Numbered from the stretch's first letter, positions 44,901-54,365 are shown. The stretch: 64,000 bases of DNA from JAAUSY01 sp964526735 (GCA_964526735.1 CAZGLO010000008.1:1-64000); one strand, 5' to 3'. Made by a program: numbers and translations. The notes: generated by a model from the sequence alone, not told the origin.

Positions 44901-45263
44901 CTGCTGATTGACTTCACCAATACGCTCCGCGACAACGGGCTTGACAAGCATACCGCGCTGGAAAAGGCTGGTTCGATCCGGTTGCGCCCCATTCTGATGA
45001 CCTCTATCGCCATTATGGCGGGGGCGTTGCCGGTGGCGATTGGGCTTGGGGAAGGGGCGGAAATACGTCGTGGTCTCTCCATCGCCCTGATCGGCGGTAT
45101 GTTGACCTCAACCGTCTTGACCTTGCTGGTCGTGCCGACGGCCTACAGCATCCTAGACGGCATCATCAACCTGTGGCGACGTATCATCCACTGGCGGCCA
45201 GGCCGCAAACGTGATTCGCACGATATGCATGTGCAACGAGAAGCAAAAAGCGATACCATCTGA
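41988..45263 (+). CDS. RND efflux pump, AcrB/HAE1-like
   Basis: 1091 residues from the ATG at 41988 (MSKIKQELHGVGIADTSIRQPVFITM); the frame is open 62 codons further up, but that part is the promoter region. Typical features: first span after IRQPVFITMVMLLIVV, PGASPDSVADQVSKPIEDAL, GLVIDDAIVVREN in span 4 (proton relay Asp pair) and the second-half GLVVKNSILLIDF. A 70-residue Lys/Glu/Asp/His-rich insertion (about 495-564; KKKDKKGKKKGKGK) sits in the loop between spans 6 and 7. Proton-driven export of drugs or lipids. No outer-membrane TolC gene follows. Confidence 0.94.
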   Translation: MSKIKQELHGVGIADTSIRQPVFITMVMLLIVVIGFLSFTRLPVNLYPDFSVPVVAVRVMYPGASPDSVADQVSKPIEDALISLSGIKTITSQSNEGIAIITAEFQTEMDIDTAEQDVRSKVKAIRPQLPAEIEEPIFEKFDPDQVPVVTLSIFSAGQRNPVELRKVVDDEIVPLIQRIPGVGSVPINGGQTRQINVLLDLERMQARQILPALVNRSIQNANINLGLGNINAGDVEISLRTPSMFDTPQDIGEIQITGTRYRIKDIATIQDGIKEVETYSRLNGEEAVGISIIKRSDANVVEVAEEVRAELEEIFAEYPDLEYHIARDSSEFVEESTHSAIEELFVASISAMIVVFFFFRNIRNTLVTIIGLPVIMIGTFAAISFFGLTINVITLMALSLSVGLVIDDAIVVRENIFRHTEMGEPPVRASSNGTAEVATSVVAMTLTLIAVFVPVTFTTGITGVIFKSFGITTAAAMALSLFEAFTLAPMTSAHLFGGKKKDKKGKKKGKGKHEKNAHEDEQHDQTRATAENESSTGKDDTEDTDKDTHNAKPAHGEEHEDVGFMGRVYGKLLGWSLRHRFIVVILAIVVLVFSFYVAAGLKFAFFPDSDEGEFYVSFELQPGAPLEQTNELSLQAEQIIMQDPQVELVQATVGGSGNSERGEIFVKLIEEHEPTAVVRERLRPQLEFLPTLAFGMGGYGGNSSQVTGRDVQLQIQTNGELEELVPLLLTFRERASQVEGLVDIDTTYKPGKPELNIHVDPTRVGDLGITNDDIASSVRTLINGSNVAVFRKDGEDTDIMVRLQPGDRASVDDIKDINIPTPNGSIPLRSLVDIELTVGPTTIRRQDRVQQVVVGANVVGRNTNEVIQEIRAGLEGVELPKGVDISFGGSAEDQAEGFQTLFIAMGLSILFVYMVLASQFGSFLQPLVIMLAMPFSFLGAFLALRIVGMSLDIISMIGLIMLMGLVVKNSILLIDFTNTLRDNGLDKHTALEKAGSIRLRPILMTSIAIMAGALPVAIGLGEGAEIRRGLSIALIGGMLTSTVLTLLVVPTAYSILDGIINLWRRIIHWRPGRKRDSHDMHVQREAKSDTI

Positions 45264-45317
45264 TGAGCTTCTTGTCCATATATACAGACATAGAGATTTC
45301 AAAGGAGCAGATAGTAG

Positions 45318-46985
45318 ATGTTTCGCAAAGCACTCACGTCTAGTTTGTGCATTGGGATAACCATTATCACGATTTTTGGGCTGACTGCGTGCGGTGGCGA
45401 GGCGTCGGACGGCGCAGGAAACAAAAACGCGACCATCACCGCCGCCCAAGAACGTGCGGGCACAACTACTCACGCTATCACGGCAACAGAAACATCTGAT
45501 CTCGCAGAGATCTTAAAGCAATCGCAGCAAACCCCAACGCCATCATTCGGCTTTGGAGACAATGTGTCGGGCATTGGTGCGGTAGAAACAGGGCGCGATG
45601 CCGATATCGTGTTCTCGGTCAATGGCACAATTGAGCAGGTGATGGTAGAGGAGGGGGATATGGTGGTGGAAGACCAAATCCTCGCCATCCTCGATGTGCG
45701 TACCTTCGACCACCAAATCGCCAAGGCAGAAGCAGCCGTCACCCGCGCCCACGCCCAACGGACAGCCCTTGACGAACCGCCGCGGGCGGCAGATATCCAA
45801 GTGGCACAAGCTGGTATTCGGCAGGCGGAGGCCAATCTCGACTATACCAAACAGCCTCCCAAAGCGCCCAACATCAAGGCGGCGCAGGCGGCACTTGAGG
45901 CAGCCCGCGTCAACCTCCAAGCGCGCAAAGACCAGCTCTCGCAGCAGAAAACGCAGGCAGAGTTGCAGGTCAAGCAGGCAGTCTACCAGTTGACGCAAGC
46001 ACAATGGGAATTTGCCTTGCAAGAGCGCTATTGGTACGACGCCGATGATGAGGACGTTGACCCCGTCAATCCAACCATCCGTACGACGACGGGCAGTGAG
46101 GGCAACGAGATAAGCGAAGGGCAACAGGCAGGCTATCACGCCCGCTATGAACAGGCTAAAGCCACGATGCAACAAGCGGAAGAAGCCGTCAATCAAGCGG
46201 TCATCGCCGCCGAAGGAGCGCGTAATGCCGAGGTGACCGGCGTGCAGGCGGCTGAGCAGCAAGTTGCTCAAGCACAGGCCGAACTTGAGCGCGTCTTGAT
46301 GCCGCCAGATGAGTATTTGGTGTCGCAGGCGCAGGCCGGAGTCGACCTTGCCGTCGCGCAGCGCAATCAGCTCAACCCTGCCCCTACCAACTCGCAAGTC
46401 ACGCAGGCCAATGCAACCGTTCGTGAAGCCCAATCGGCACTTGAACTCGCCAAACTCAACCGCGAATATGCAGAGTTGCGCGCGCCGTTCAATGGCATCA
46501 TCTCGGAAGTCAATATCGACCCGGGCGATCCGGCAATGGGCGCACGGTCATACGATATGAAGATTATCGATGTGGGGAATATCCATGTGGATGTGGATAT
46601 CAGCGATGTGGACATTGCGAAGGTCGAAATAGGCCAGCGCGCCGAAGTCCGCCCCGATGCGCTGCCCGGCCACGTCTACCAAGGACGAGTGAGTTATATC
46701 GCCCCGACGGCTGATGTGGTGGGGAATGTCCGTACCTTTGTGGTGCGGGTGCAGCTTGAGCATTCGGATGGGCTGCGTCCCGGCATGAGCGTGCGGGTGG
46801 AGATTATCACCACCCCCGATCCAACCCCGCAACCCACGGCACAACCAGAGGGCGAAACACAACCACAGCCGCAAGGCCAGCCAGAGACACAATCGCAGTC
46901 GGCCACGCCAGAAGGGCAGGCAGAAGGCCAGGCGATACCCGCTGTGCAGGCAGAACCAGTATCGCACTCAGCACCAACGCAGTAA
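45318..46985 (+). CDS. RND/HlyD-type adaptor lipoprotein
   Basis: 555 residues. Lipobox LTACGG with Cys25. Biotinyl-lipoyl-like half motif (VNGTIEQVMVEEGDMVVEDQILAILD), long Ala/Gln-rich coiled coil (about 130-380), second half motif (YAELRAPFNGIISEVNIDPGD) and a beta-barrel (VDVDISDVDIAKVEIGQRAEV). The tail is Gln/Pro-rich. AAAGGAG precedes ATG, 54 bases after the pump gene, so they form one operon. Confidence 0.92.
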   Translation: MFRKALTSSLCIGITIITIFGLTACGGEASDGAGNKNATITAAQERAGTTTHAITATETSDLAEILKQSQQTPTPSFGFGDNVSGIGAVETGRDADIVFSVNGTIEQVMVEEGDMVVEDQILAILDVRTFDHQIAKAEAAVTRAHAQRTALDEPPRAADIQVAQAGIRQAEANLDYTKQPPKAPNIKAAQAALEAARVNLQARKDQLSQQKTQAELQVKQAVYQLTQAQWEFALQERYWYDADDEDVDPVNPTIRTTTGSEGNEISEGQQAGYHARYEQAKATMQQAEEAVNQAVIAAEGARNAEVTGVQAAEQQVAQAQAELERVLMPPDEYLVSQAQAGVDLAVAQRNQLNPAPTNSQVTQANATVREAQSALELAKLNREYAELRAPFNGIISEVNIDPGDPAMGARSYDMKIIDVGNIHVDVDISDVDIAKVEIGQRAEVRPDALPGHVYQGRVSYIAPTADVVGNVRTFVVRVQLEHSDGLRPGMSVRVEIITTPDPTPQPTAQPEGETQPQPQGQPETQSQSATPEGQAEGQAIPAVQAEPVSHSAPTQ

Positions 46986-47020
46986 GAGTCGGTATTTTCA
47001 GGAACGATAAACGATGATCG

Positions 47021-48418
47021 ATGATCGATAACCAAATTCCTCCTGATCGTTTTCGATCCAGTACCTTGTGCGCTGTCCCATTGGGGAGGTCAATCCAACA
47101 TATCTTGGCAGCGGCCCTTGAGGCTGTCGCTCCAGATGGGGCAGTGCATTCTTTTTTGCAGCGCGACCAGGAGCAATTATCCCTATTATCTATAGATGGA
47201 TCTCCCTACGATCTCGCCTCCTATCGCCGTATCTTCGTTGTCGGGGCGGGAAAGGCGGGAATCCCGATGGCACACGCTACTGCATCCATCCTCGACCGCC
47301 ATCTGACGGAGGGGGTGGTGGTTGTCAAAGGCGACATCCCCACCCAACCCGTTCACCATGCGATTTCGTTCTTCTCTGCCAGCCACCCACTCCCTGACCA
47401 ACGCGGCGTTGATGCGACCCACCGCATCATTTCTCTCCTTGAACACGCAACCAACGACGACCTGGTGATTGTGCTGCTGTCTGGCGGCGGGTCGGCATTG
47501 CTGACCGCGCCGGTTGACGGCGTGAGCCTTGATGATCTCCAAGCAACCACATCGCTCTTACTGGGGTGTGGCGCGCCTATCCAAGATATCAACTGCCTCC
47601 GCAAGCACCTTGATCGGGTGAAGGGGGGCGAACTTGCTCGTATCGCCTATCCAGCCACCGTCGTGACGCTAATATTGTCGGACGTGGTTGGCAACCCGCT
47701 TGATGTCATCGCCTCTGGCCCGACTGTCCCCGATAGCACGACTTTTGCTGATGCTGCTGCGCTCCTGGAACGCTACTGCCTGACCGAATGTGTACCATCA
47801 TCGGTGCGGGCGCATATTGAGGCGGGTGTCCGCGGTGACTATCCCGACACACCCAATGCAAATGACCCCATATTTGCACATGTGCAGCACGTGGTGATAG
47901 GCAGCAATCAGCAGGCGGCTGAAGCAGCAGCCCGTGCCGCGCACTCCCAAGGTATCACGCCCCTCCTCCTGACCACCTATGCGCAGGGTGAGGCGCGGGA
48001 AGTGGGCAAATTCCTCGCGGGGATGGCCCGTGAGTTGGCGAGGCCAGGCGGGATGGCGATGCTACCGCGGCCTGCGTGCATCATTGTTGGCGGGGAGACG
48101 ACGGTCACGCTGCGGGCGAATGAGGGGTATGGCGGGAGAAATCAAGAGGTTGCGCTTGCGGCGGTCAAGGATATGGCGGGGGTCGAACATGTGGCTCTCA
48201 TCACCCTGGCCACCGATGGCGATGATGGCCCCACCGATAGCGCAGGAGCAGTCGTCACGGGCGAGACGTGGCGGCGGGCGCGAGAGCACGGGCTTGACCC
48301 TGACGTTGCTCTTGCCCACCACACCTCCTATCACTTCTTCAACACGCTTGATGACCTGTTGAAGCCCGGCCCCACCCACACCAATGTCAACGACCTACTG
48401 TTGCTCTTCGCGTGGTAA
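47021..48418 (+). CDS. Glycerate 2-kinase (GckA/TtuD type, DUF4147)
   Basis: 465 residues. Phosphorylates D-glycerate to 2-phosphoglycerate. Conserved pieces: VVGAGKAGIPMA, HPLPDQRGVDA, LLSGGGSALL, CLRKHLDRVKGGELAR, LSDVVGNPLDVIASGPTVPD, and in the C-terminal MOFRL domain GGETTVTLRANEGYGGRNQE and ATDGDDGPTDSAGA. The start at 47021 lies in a gatgatcgat repeat with no clear RBS, so a start some codons later is possible. Only 35 bases after the adaptor gene. Confidence 0.9.
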   Translation: MIDNQIPPDRFRSSTLCAVPLGRSIQHILAAALEAVAPDGAVHSFLQRDQEQLSLLSIDGSPYDLASYRRIFVVGAGKAGIPMAHATASILDRHLTEGVVVVKGDIPTQPVHHAISFFSASHPLPDQRGVDATHRIISLLEHATNDDLVIVLLSGGGSALLTAPVDGVSLDDLQATTSLLLGCGAPIQDINCLRKHLDRVKGGELARIAYPATVVTLILSDVVGNPLDVIASGPTVPDSTTFADAAALLERYCLTECVPSSVRAHIEAGVRGDYPDTPNANDPIFAHVQHVVIGSNQQAAEAAARAAHSQGITPLLLTTYAQGEAREVGKFLAGMARELARPGGMAMLPRPACIIVGGETTVTLRANEGYGGRNQEVALAAVKDMAGVEHVALITLATDGDDGPTDSAGAVVTGETWRRAREHGLDPDVALAHHTSYHFFNTLDDLLKPGPTHTNVNDLLLLFAW

Positions 48419-48459
48419 GTACATTCCCCCCCCCAACCTTCCCACAAGATCACATCCCA

Positions 48460-49434
48460 TCACGCAAAGCTCTCAAGCAATTGTGCCCGCAATGTTTCAA
48501 GCGGCTGATCAGTCAATTGCAAGGCTTCTTGCACATCCGGCACGATGCGTTCTAGCTGCTGCGGGTTAGAAACGTCGGTCGGCAACGCCATCACAAAGTG
48601 GTTGAAGCGGAAACTTTGTGTGCGCAGGAACGTCTCTGCTGTCGTGTTGGGGTAAGCGCGGCGGTGGTCTGCGTAGAAAAGCGCCACGTAATCAAAAAAC
48701 TTCTCCCGCGTGTCGGCAGTCAATTGCGCGCCGGAGTCGGCAAGGTAGTAGAGCGGGGTATCTTGTTGGTCGTGCTCATTCCCCGGCAAGCCATCAACAG
48801 GCGGTTGGCCAGCATGCTTCGTGCCGACGGGCACCAGGTGGACGACTAAGACTTCGCCTTCTTCGCTGCGTCGGGCGGCGTCGATATTCTTGATGTGGTA
48901 CGGCCCCCTCCCAAAGAGATCCTTGACGATAATGCCATATCCCTTCTCTACGGCCTCAATCACGTAGGGCCAAAGCCGCGATGCTGTCCACTCTGGCAGC
49001 AAGCGTCGCTCATACTCCCCAAGCTCAAGCTCATCCTGCTCACTGTTCTCTCTGTTCTCATCCTCATCGCTGGGAAGGGTAGACGCAAGATGCTCAACCA
49101 ACGTCACGCCATCCTGCCGGACGTGGTCGAAGGCGAGCCAGGTGAGAAAGCGTTCCGCGCCTTGCGGCTCAAGCGTGTCGAGGTGCTCAAGCTGCTCAGC
49201 AGTGAATTTCCCCTGCCAGAATTGCTCCATGGCGGCGGGGATCTCTTCCGGCATAGTCTGCGCCGCGTTGATAATCTTGCTGGTCAGTTGCGGGTGGGCC
49301 TCCGCCAAGAAGAATTGTTCATTTTGCTGCTGTTGCTCGATCGGGAGATGACATTGCTTATACTTCTTGCCGCTGCCGCACCAACACAGGTCATTGCGAC
49401 CACGCTTGCGGTGAATCGTCGTCGGTTTGGTCAT
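48460..49434 (-). CDS. SEC-C zinc-finger protein of unknown function
   Basis: 324 residues. N-terminal SEC-C motif RNDLCWCGSGKKYKQCH with zinc ligands Cys17, Cys19, Cys28 and His29; the rest is alpha-helical, acidic and not recognised (EEIPAAMEQFWQGKFTAEQLEHL). SEC-C motifs occur in SecA and many uncharacterised proteins and often contact SecB or ribosomes. A TATAAT box on the minus strand lies upstream in the 158-base divergent gap. Confidence 0.8.
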   Translation of the reverse strand: MTKPTTIHRKRGRNDLCWCGSGKKYKQCHLPIEQQQQNEQFFLAEAHPQLTSKIINAAQTMPEEIPAAMEQFWQGKFTAEQLEHLDTLEPQGAERFLTWLAFDHVRQDGVTLVEHLASTLPSDEDENRENSEQDELELGEYERRLLPEWTASRLWPYVIEAVEKGYGIIVKDLFGRGPYHIKNIDAARRSEEGEVLVVHLVPVGTKHAGQPPVDGLPGNEHDQQDTPLYYLADSGAQLTADTREKFFDYVALFYADHRRAYPNTTAETFLRTQSFRFNHFVMALPTDVSNPQQLERIVPDVQEALQLTDQPLETLRAQLLESFA

Positions 49435-49592
49435 AATATTCCTTCATATAGCCTATCTGCTTCGGTGCCCTGCATTATAACACGGCGCGGCGGGGGGGAT
49501 GTTTACTATACCTACAGGTTGAAATGTGCAGTATACTGGATAGAAAGATTGTGAAGTCAAGGTAGAATCACTTGCTAGATTAGGAAGGGGCT

Positions 49593-50357
49593 ATGACTTG
49601 CGATACGATCACGATAGAGCTGAATGGAGAGGTCGCGATTGATGATTTCGCGCTGGCGATGCACCACTTCAACGGTCTCCTCCGAGAGTTGGTGAAGGAG
49701 GAAGGAGATAATGCTGACATCGTGTGGGAGATTGAGAAGTTGGCCGAAGGGAGCGCACTCATGTCCATCCGAGGGGTGAATGTTACCCCCAAGCCTATTG
49801 GGAAGGTTGCTTCGGCTTGCTATACTATTTGGAGTTACATCGAAACTCAGAGAGAAATACCTTACGGTGAGCGCATTAGGAGAGAAGCATCGTCGCTGAC
49901 GAAAGTTATTGGAAAGCGAGTAACGTCGATACGGATAGCAACATCGCAGGGTGAGGCTCTTGTCACCGCACCTTTTGTAGAAGAAGAAACACAAACTTCT
50001 GTCTACGAGTTTGGTTCGATAGAGGGGGTTGTGGAAGCAATGACGCTTCGGAACAAGTTGCAGTTTACCCTCTATGACAATTTTTTCGACAAGCCGGTTA
50101 AGTGTTCTTTTCCTGAGAGGCTGCAGTCTACTGTACAGGCTATGTGGGGCAAAGAGGTTATTGTGTATGGAGAAGTAGAGTACGACCTTGAAACTGGGCT
50201 TGCCAAAAAGGTACGAGATATTAGTGAAATATTGGCCTTGCCCACAGATTTTGACCCTGATATCCTTGACAAGGTGTGTGGTATTATTCCTTGGCAACCT
50301 GGTGATGAGGAGCCTGAAGATGCCATTCGACGGATAAGAGAAGATTGGCGAGGGTAA
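49593..50357 (+). CDS. Unknown protein, partner of PIN-domain gene
   Basis: 254 residues, no signal peptide or span. N-terminal half: TIELNGEVAIDDFALAMHHFNGLLRELVKEEG; middle beta-rich (KVIGKRVTSIRIATSQGEALVTAPFVEEE); the end is acidic and tryptophan-bearing (PGDEEPEDAIRRIREDWRG). I do not recognise the family. The short amphipathic acidic tail and the 19-base gap to the PIN gene resemble antitoxin arrangements, although it is far longer than a normal VapB. AT-richer than neighbours. Function as antitoxin or nuclease partner is inference. Confidence 0.72.
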   Translation: MTCDTITIELNGEVAIDDFALAMHHFNGLLRELVKEEGDNADIVWEIEKLAEGSALMSIRGVNVTPKPIGKVASACYTIWSYIETQREIPYGERIRREASSLTKVIGKRVTSIRIATSQGEALVTAPFVEEETQTSVYEFGSIEGVVEAMTLRNKLQFTLYDNFFDKPVKCSFPERLQSTVQAMWGKEVIVYGEVEYDLETGLAKKVRDISEILALPTDFDPDILDKVCGIIPWQPGDEEPEDAIRRIREDWRG

Positions 50358-50376
50358 TTTATGAGGAGGCTGAAAG

Positions 50377-50868
50377 ATGGCTGATAAACTCCCGCACATC
50401 TATTGGGACGCGTGTGTGTTTCTTTCCTACTTTGAAAGTCGACCTGGACGCATCGGAGTACTACAAGCCCTCATTGCTGAAGCAAAAGGAAGGCAATTCA
50501 AAATCGTTACCTCTTCGTTTTCCCAGGTTGAAGTTGCCTTTGTTGAGCAAGAGAAACGTAGGAATGCCGCAGATCCGAGTGTTGAAGAGGCATTTGATCG
50601 GTTTTGGAGAGACCGTTCTGTTGTCACGCTTATTCAGGCAAGCTCAATCATCAGTATCCAAGCCAGAACCTACATTCGGCAAGCCCTATCCCAAGGTTCC
50701 AGACTCAAACCTGCCGATGCTCTCCACCTCGCCTCTGCCAAGTGGGTAGGTGCTACGGAGTTTCATACTTACGACAGGAAGCTACACAGCTACCAATTTC
50801 TTACCGAATTTATTATCTGCGAACCCCACTCTGATTCTCCCCAGATGGATCTTCCAAGTTTCTGTTGA
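50377..50868 (+). CDS. PIN-domain ribonuclease (VapC-like)
   Basis: 163 residues. Acidic active-site residues in the right order: Asp11 (IYWDACVFL), Glu52 (SQVEVAF), Asp114 (KPADALHLASA) and Asp133 (FHTYDRKL). Such proteins cut RNA with Mg2+ or Mn2+, often as toxins. Strong GAGGAGG before ATG. Second gene of a two-gene unit; no classical VapB with a ribbon-helix-helix or AbrB fold is present. Confidence 0.87.
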   Translation: MADKLPHIYWDACVFLSYFESRPGRIGVLQALIAEAKGRQFKIVTSSFSQVEVAFVEQEKRRNAADPSVEEAFDRFWRDRSVVTLIQASSIISIQARTYIRQALSQGSRLKPADALHLASAKWVGATEFHTYDRKLHSYQFLTEFIICEPHSDSPQMDLPSFC

Positions 50869-50898
50869 CATATGCGGGCCTAGCACTTCCCATATTGA

Positions 50899-53800
50899 TT
50901 AAAAACCTCTTTTTTTCTCCCCGCCCACCACTTGAGCGGTTATCTCGGCGATGGAGCCAAACTGAAAGGTATGCGTAAGGTGGCGGATGGTGGTGGCGAG
51001 GGGTTGATGTTTTGGTTCCAGCTCACCGCACATGGAGAGGAGTGCTTCGCCATCGCCGAGCACGGATGAGCGATGGAGTTCTTGTACCCACTCATGCGGT
51101 AGGGAGGTAAACATGTCGGTAGTCAATGTGGTGGAGCGCGGCGACGCATTGGGGGTACCAATCTCATCAGCATAGACATACTGTGTCCCCAGGTGAGTAG
51201 CTATCATACCAAACACCTGTTCTTCGCGATACGGCTTATGGAGGAAGTCATCATACCCCACCGACTGCCTCACTGCCAACTCGCCATCAATGATACTAGC
51301 GGTCAGCGCGACGATCACGGTATCTTGGCCCCCATCCATCGCCTTGATACATTTTGTTGCTTCATAGCCGTTCATTATTGGCATTTGTATATCCATCCAA
51401 ATCAAATGTGGATGCCATTCCTTCCACAGCTCAACCGCTTGCTGGCCATTGTATGCTTCCCAGACCTCAAACCCAACACTGCGAAGCAATTCGAGGAGCA
51501 ATTGCCGACTATCGTTGTTATCATCTACCACCAAGATGCGGCAGGATGGCTGATTGGCGGCGAGACCGATGACCTGCCGTGGTTTGGATGATTTGGATGA
51601 TGAGAGGAGTGCTTCCTCAGGTGCCAGCGTGGCGACTATGGAGAAAGAGAAGGTACTACCATGGCCAATATCGCTTTGTACCCACATATCGCCGCCCATC
51701 AAACGGACGTATTGACGGCTAATCGCCAACCCAAGGCCAGTTCCTTCCTGACTCTGCCGACCAACCGACGTTTGGGTGAAGGCTTCAAAGAGATGTTGCA
51801 TATCCTCAGGGTCAATGCCGGGGCCAGTGTCCTTAACCTCAAAATTGAGTACTACTGACTGTGGTTGTGGTAAAGAAGTGGGAGATATCGTGGTGATGTG
51901 GTGTTCAACAAGCGTGTTGCCACATGTATTATCAACATCCTGAACCGTTTCACCTCTCTGTGCCCGAAATACAACAGTGCCACACGTGGTGAATTTCAAC
52001 GCATTTGACAGCAGATTGATGATCACCTGGCGTAATTTCATTTCGTCAGTACAAATATACTTCGGAATGTGTGGATCATACAGGAAAGAGAATGACACTT
52101 CATCTTTCACCTGGGGTCGGAACATATGCTCAATGCTTGAGAGTGTGTCATAGAGATCAAATACGGTTTCGTCATACGTCATATGTCCCGCTTCGATCTT
52201 TGACATATCAAGAATATCATTGATGAGACAGAGAAGGTGTTCTCCACTTCGGTGGATAGTCGAAAGATAATTGAGGTGTTCGGGGGAGAGGTTGGAGTTG
52301 CGTTGTAGCATCTGCGAAAACCCTAAAATGGCGTTGAGTGGCGTGCGCAGTTCGTGGCTCATGTTGGCAAGGAATGAACTCTTGGCGCGGTTGGCACTCT
52401 CAGCCCTTTCCCGCTCAACGTGTAAGTCGTGCTCTATTCGCTTACGTTCGGTGATATCTTCCTTGACCGCCACAAAATGGGTAATCACCCCACTTTCGTT
52501 GAAGATGGGCGAAATAGACGCCGATTCCCAATAGAGTGTGCCATCTTTCTTTCTATTGTGAAATTCACCCCGCCATTCTTTGCCAGAGAGGATGGTTATC
52601 CAAAGCTGTTGGTAGACTTCTTGCGACACTGTGCCCGATTTGAGGATACGAGGCGTTTTTCCCTTGGCTTCCTCAAGCGAATATCCCGTCAGATGGCTGA
52701 ACCATGGGTTGACATACTCAATAATGCCATTTACATCGGTAATCACTACCGAAGTGGAGCTTTGCTGGACAGCGCTTGAGAGCTTCCGTACTTCCATCTC
52801 CGCCAGCCGCCGCTCTGTCATATCCTGCACAATGCCAAACACCGCCACAACCTGACCGTATTTGTCATATACCGCCTCGATCTGCTCCTGGACATAACGC
52901 ATAGCACGATTGGGCACTTTGCAGCGGAACTCGATGGTTGTCTTTTCCGTCTCTCCTCTAACGATGCTGTGGTAGCGGCTAAGCAGAGAGGGGAGATCAT
53001 CGGGGTGAATGAGTTTCATCGTTTCTTCGAGGGTGAATGTATGTTCTTCATCCCCCAACCCAACAATACGGCTCAAGTTCTTCGACCACGTAATCTCGTG
53101 AGTGAGGACGTTATGCCGAAAACTCCCCATCTTTGCGATTTGCTGAGCGCGCACCAAGTTTTGCTCACTCTCACGCAGAGAAGACTGCATGGTGTAGTGC
53201 GAGGTGCGGTCTCGCAGCATAATCAGCCACCCAATCATGCAGCCACGGTGGTCGGTAAGACGGCTTACAATCATCTCAACCCACAACGTGTCCTGCTGTT
53301 GTTCGCCAACGATAAGCTCAAGTTCAAGAGAGGTATCACCGACGTTTTGAGAGAGAAGTGGGGTGACAGGCGGCAGGATGTGGGTGATAGTTGTCCCGAT
53401 AAGCTGCTCGCTGGAGTATCGTAGCAGATGCTGAGTACTCGGATTGACATCGATAATGCGGTGGCGAGTGTCTACGACAATCAACCCATCGGGCATGTGC
53501 TCCATCAGCACATCGCAAGCAACCGGCGCAAGGTCGAGCAGCCGATGGCGAAACAAGCTCCATGCCCAAATGGGGTTCACAATGATAAATGCAATGGGGG
53601 CAATATCGAGCTTGGCAAGTCCCGGGATGGGCACTAAACCCAAAACGGTGATGATATTGCTAGTGAGGCCAGCAGAAAGACCAAAAATAACCCCTATGAC
53701 CTGGATCTTGTATTGAAAATGAATGCGGAACAGATGTCCGACCAAGATAACAAGCCCTACAAACACGAGTATATAGCAACAGGATATAGAAACCCACATC

Positions 53801-54231
53801 CAAGGGCCATATGTGTAAAATAAAAGCGAAAATGTGTAATAGGTTGTCTGAGTGAGGGAAGTGCGCACAAGATGGTGGTATGGATCTGTCCAAATGATGA
53901 ATTGGTTGAGGACCGGAAGTATCCACAATATACGAGCGATTCGGTATGCTAAGGCGTTGCGGCCAGTGTAGGAGAGTGCAAATAGCAGTGAACCGATAGA
54001 GACCAAGTCGGTGCCAATGAATTGGAGGTTGTCGAGGACAATTTTGCTTACCAATGAGGGCACAATTAGCTCAAATAAGTAGCCGCTCGTCCAAATACAT
54101 TCCCCCGCCAAGACTAACGCAAAAAATAATGCGCCGTTGGTGTACCAATGGCGGATAGCAAATACAACCAGACCCAGCGACACCGTCGCCGAAACCACAA
54201 GCAGGATTAGAAAGAATAAAGAAAGATTCAT
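50899..54231 (-). CDS. Hybrid sensor histidine kinase with 7TM-type sensor and PAS domains
   Basis: 1110 residues. Seven hydrophobic spans (1-230; His_kinase 7TM-like), a PAS (VACDVLMEHMPDGLIVVD..., about 240-350), PAS/PAC (about 360-480; ITWSKNLSRIVGL), another PAS (about 490-605; TDVNGIIEYVNPWFSHLTGY), HisKA with ANMSHELRTP (His near 623), HATPase with DTGPGI and GLGLAI, and a C-terminal receiver with Asp near 943 (IWMDIQMP) plus about 75 residues. An internal phosphorelay is likely; the partner regulator is not adjacent. Its upstream side borders transposase debris. Confidence 0.93.
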   Translation of the reverse strand: MNLSLFFLILLVVSATVSLGLVVFAIRHWYTNGALFFALVLAGECIWTSGYLFELIVPSLVSKIVLDNLQFIGTDLVSIGSLLFALSYTGRNALAYRIARILWILPVLNQFIIWTDPYHHLVRTSLTQTTYYTFSLLFYTYGPWMWVSISCCYILVFVGLVILVGHLFRIHFQYKIQVIGVIFGLSAGLTSNIITVLGLVPIPGLAKLDIAPIAFIIVNPIWAWSLFRHRLLDLAPVACDVLMEHMPDGLIVVDTRHRIIDVNPSTQHLLRYSSEQLIGTTITHILPPVTPLLSQNVGDTSLELELIVGEQQQDTLWVEMIVSRLTDHRGCMIGWLIMLRDRTSHYTMQSSLRESEQNLVRAQQIAKMGSFRHNVLTHEITWSKNLSRIVGLGDEEHTFTLEETMKLIHPDDLPSLLSRYHSIVRGETEKTTIEFRCKVPNRAMRYVQEQIEAVYDKYGQVVAVFGIVQDMTERRLAEMEVRKLSSAVQQSSTSVVITDVNGIIEYVNPWFSHLTGYSLEEAKGKTPRILKSGTVSQEVYQQLWITILSGKEWRGEFHNRKKDGTLYWESASISPIFNESGVITHFVAVKEDITERKRIEHDLHVERERAESANRAKSSFLANMSHELRTPLNAILGFSQMLQRNSNLSPEHLNYLSTIHRSGEHLLCLINDILDMSKIEAGHMTYDETVFDLYDTLSSIEHMFRPQVKDEVSFSFLYDPHIPKYICTDEMKLRQVIINLLSNALKFTTCGTVVFRAQRGETVQDVDNTCGNTLVEHHITTISPTSLPQPQSVVLNFEVKDTGPGIDPEDMQHLFEAFTQTSVGRQSQEGTGLGLAISRQYVRLMGGDMWVQSDIGHGSTFSFSIVATLAPEEALLSSSKSSKPRQVIGLAANQPSCRILVVDDNNDSRQLLLELLRSVGFEVWEAYNGQQAVELWKEWHPHLIWMDIQMPIMNGYEATKCIKAMDGGQDTVIVALTASIIDGELAVRQSVGYDDFLHKPYREEQVFGMIATHLGTQYVYADEIGTPNASPRSTTLTTDMFTSLPHEWVQELHRSSVLGDGEALLSMCGELEPKHQPLATTIRHLTHTFQFGSIAEITAQVVGGEKKRGF

Positions 54232-54365
54232 CGTCAGTTAAATACCTCTGATCGCCAGCATAATAGCATACGCACCGCCTCACCCAGTCGGGCTGTTTCC
54301 TATTATAAGCCGTTGTGGCAATATAGGGCGAGAAGGGGGGGAATGTAAATGCATATAAATAAAAG

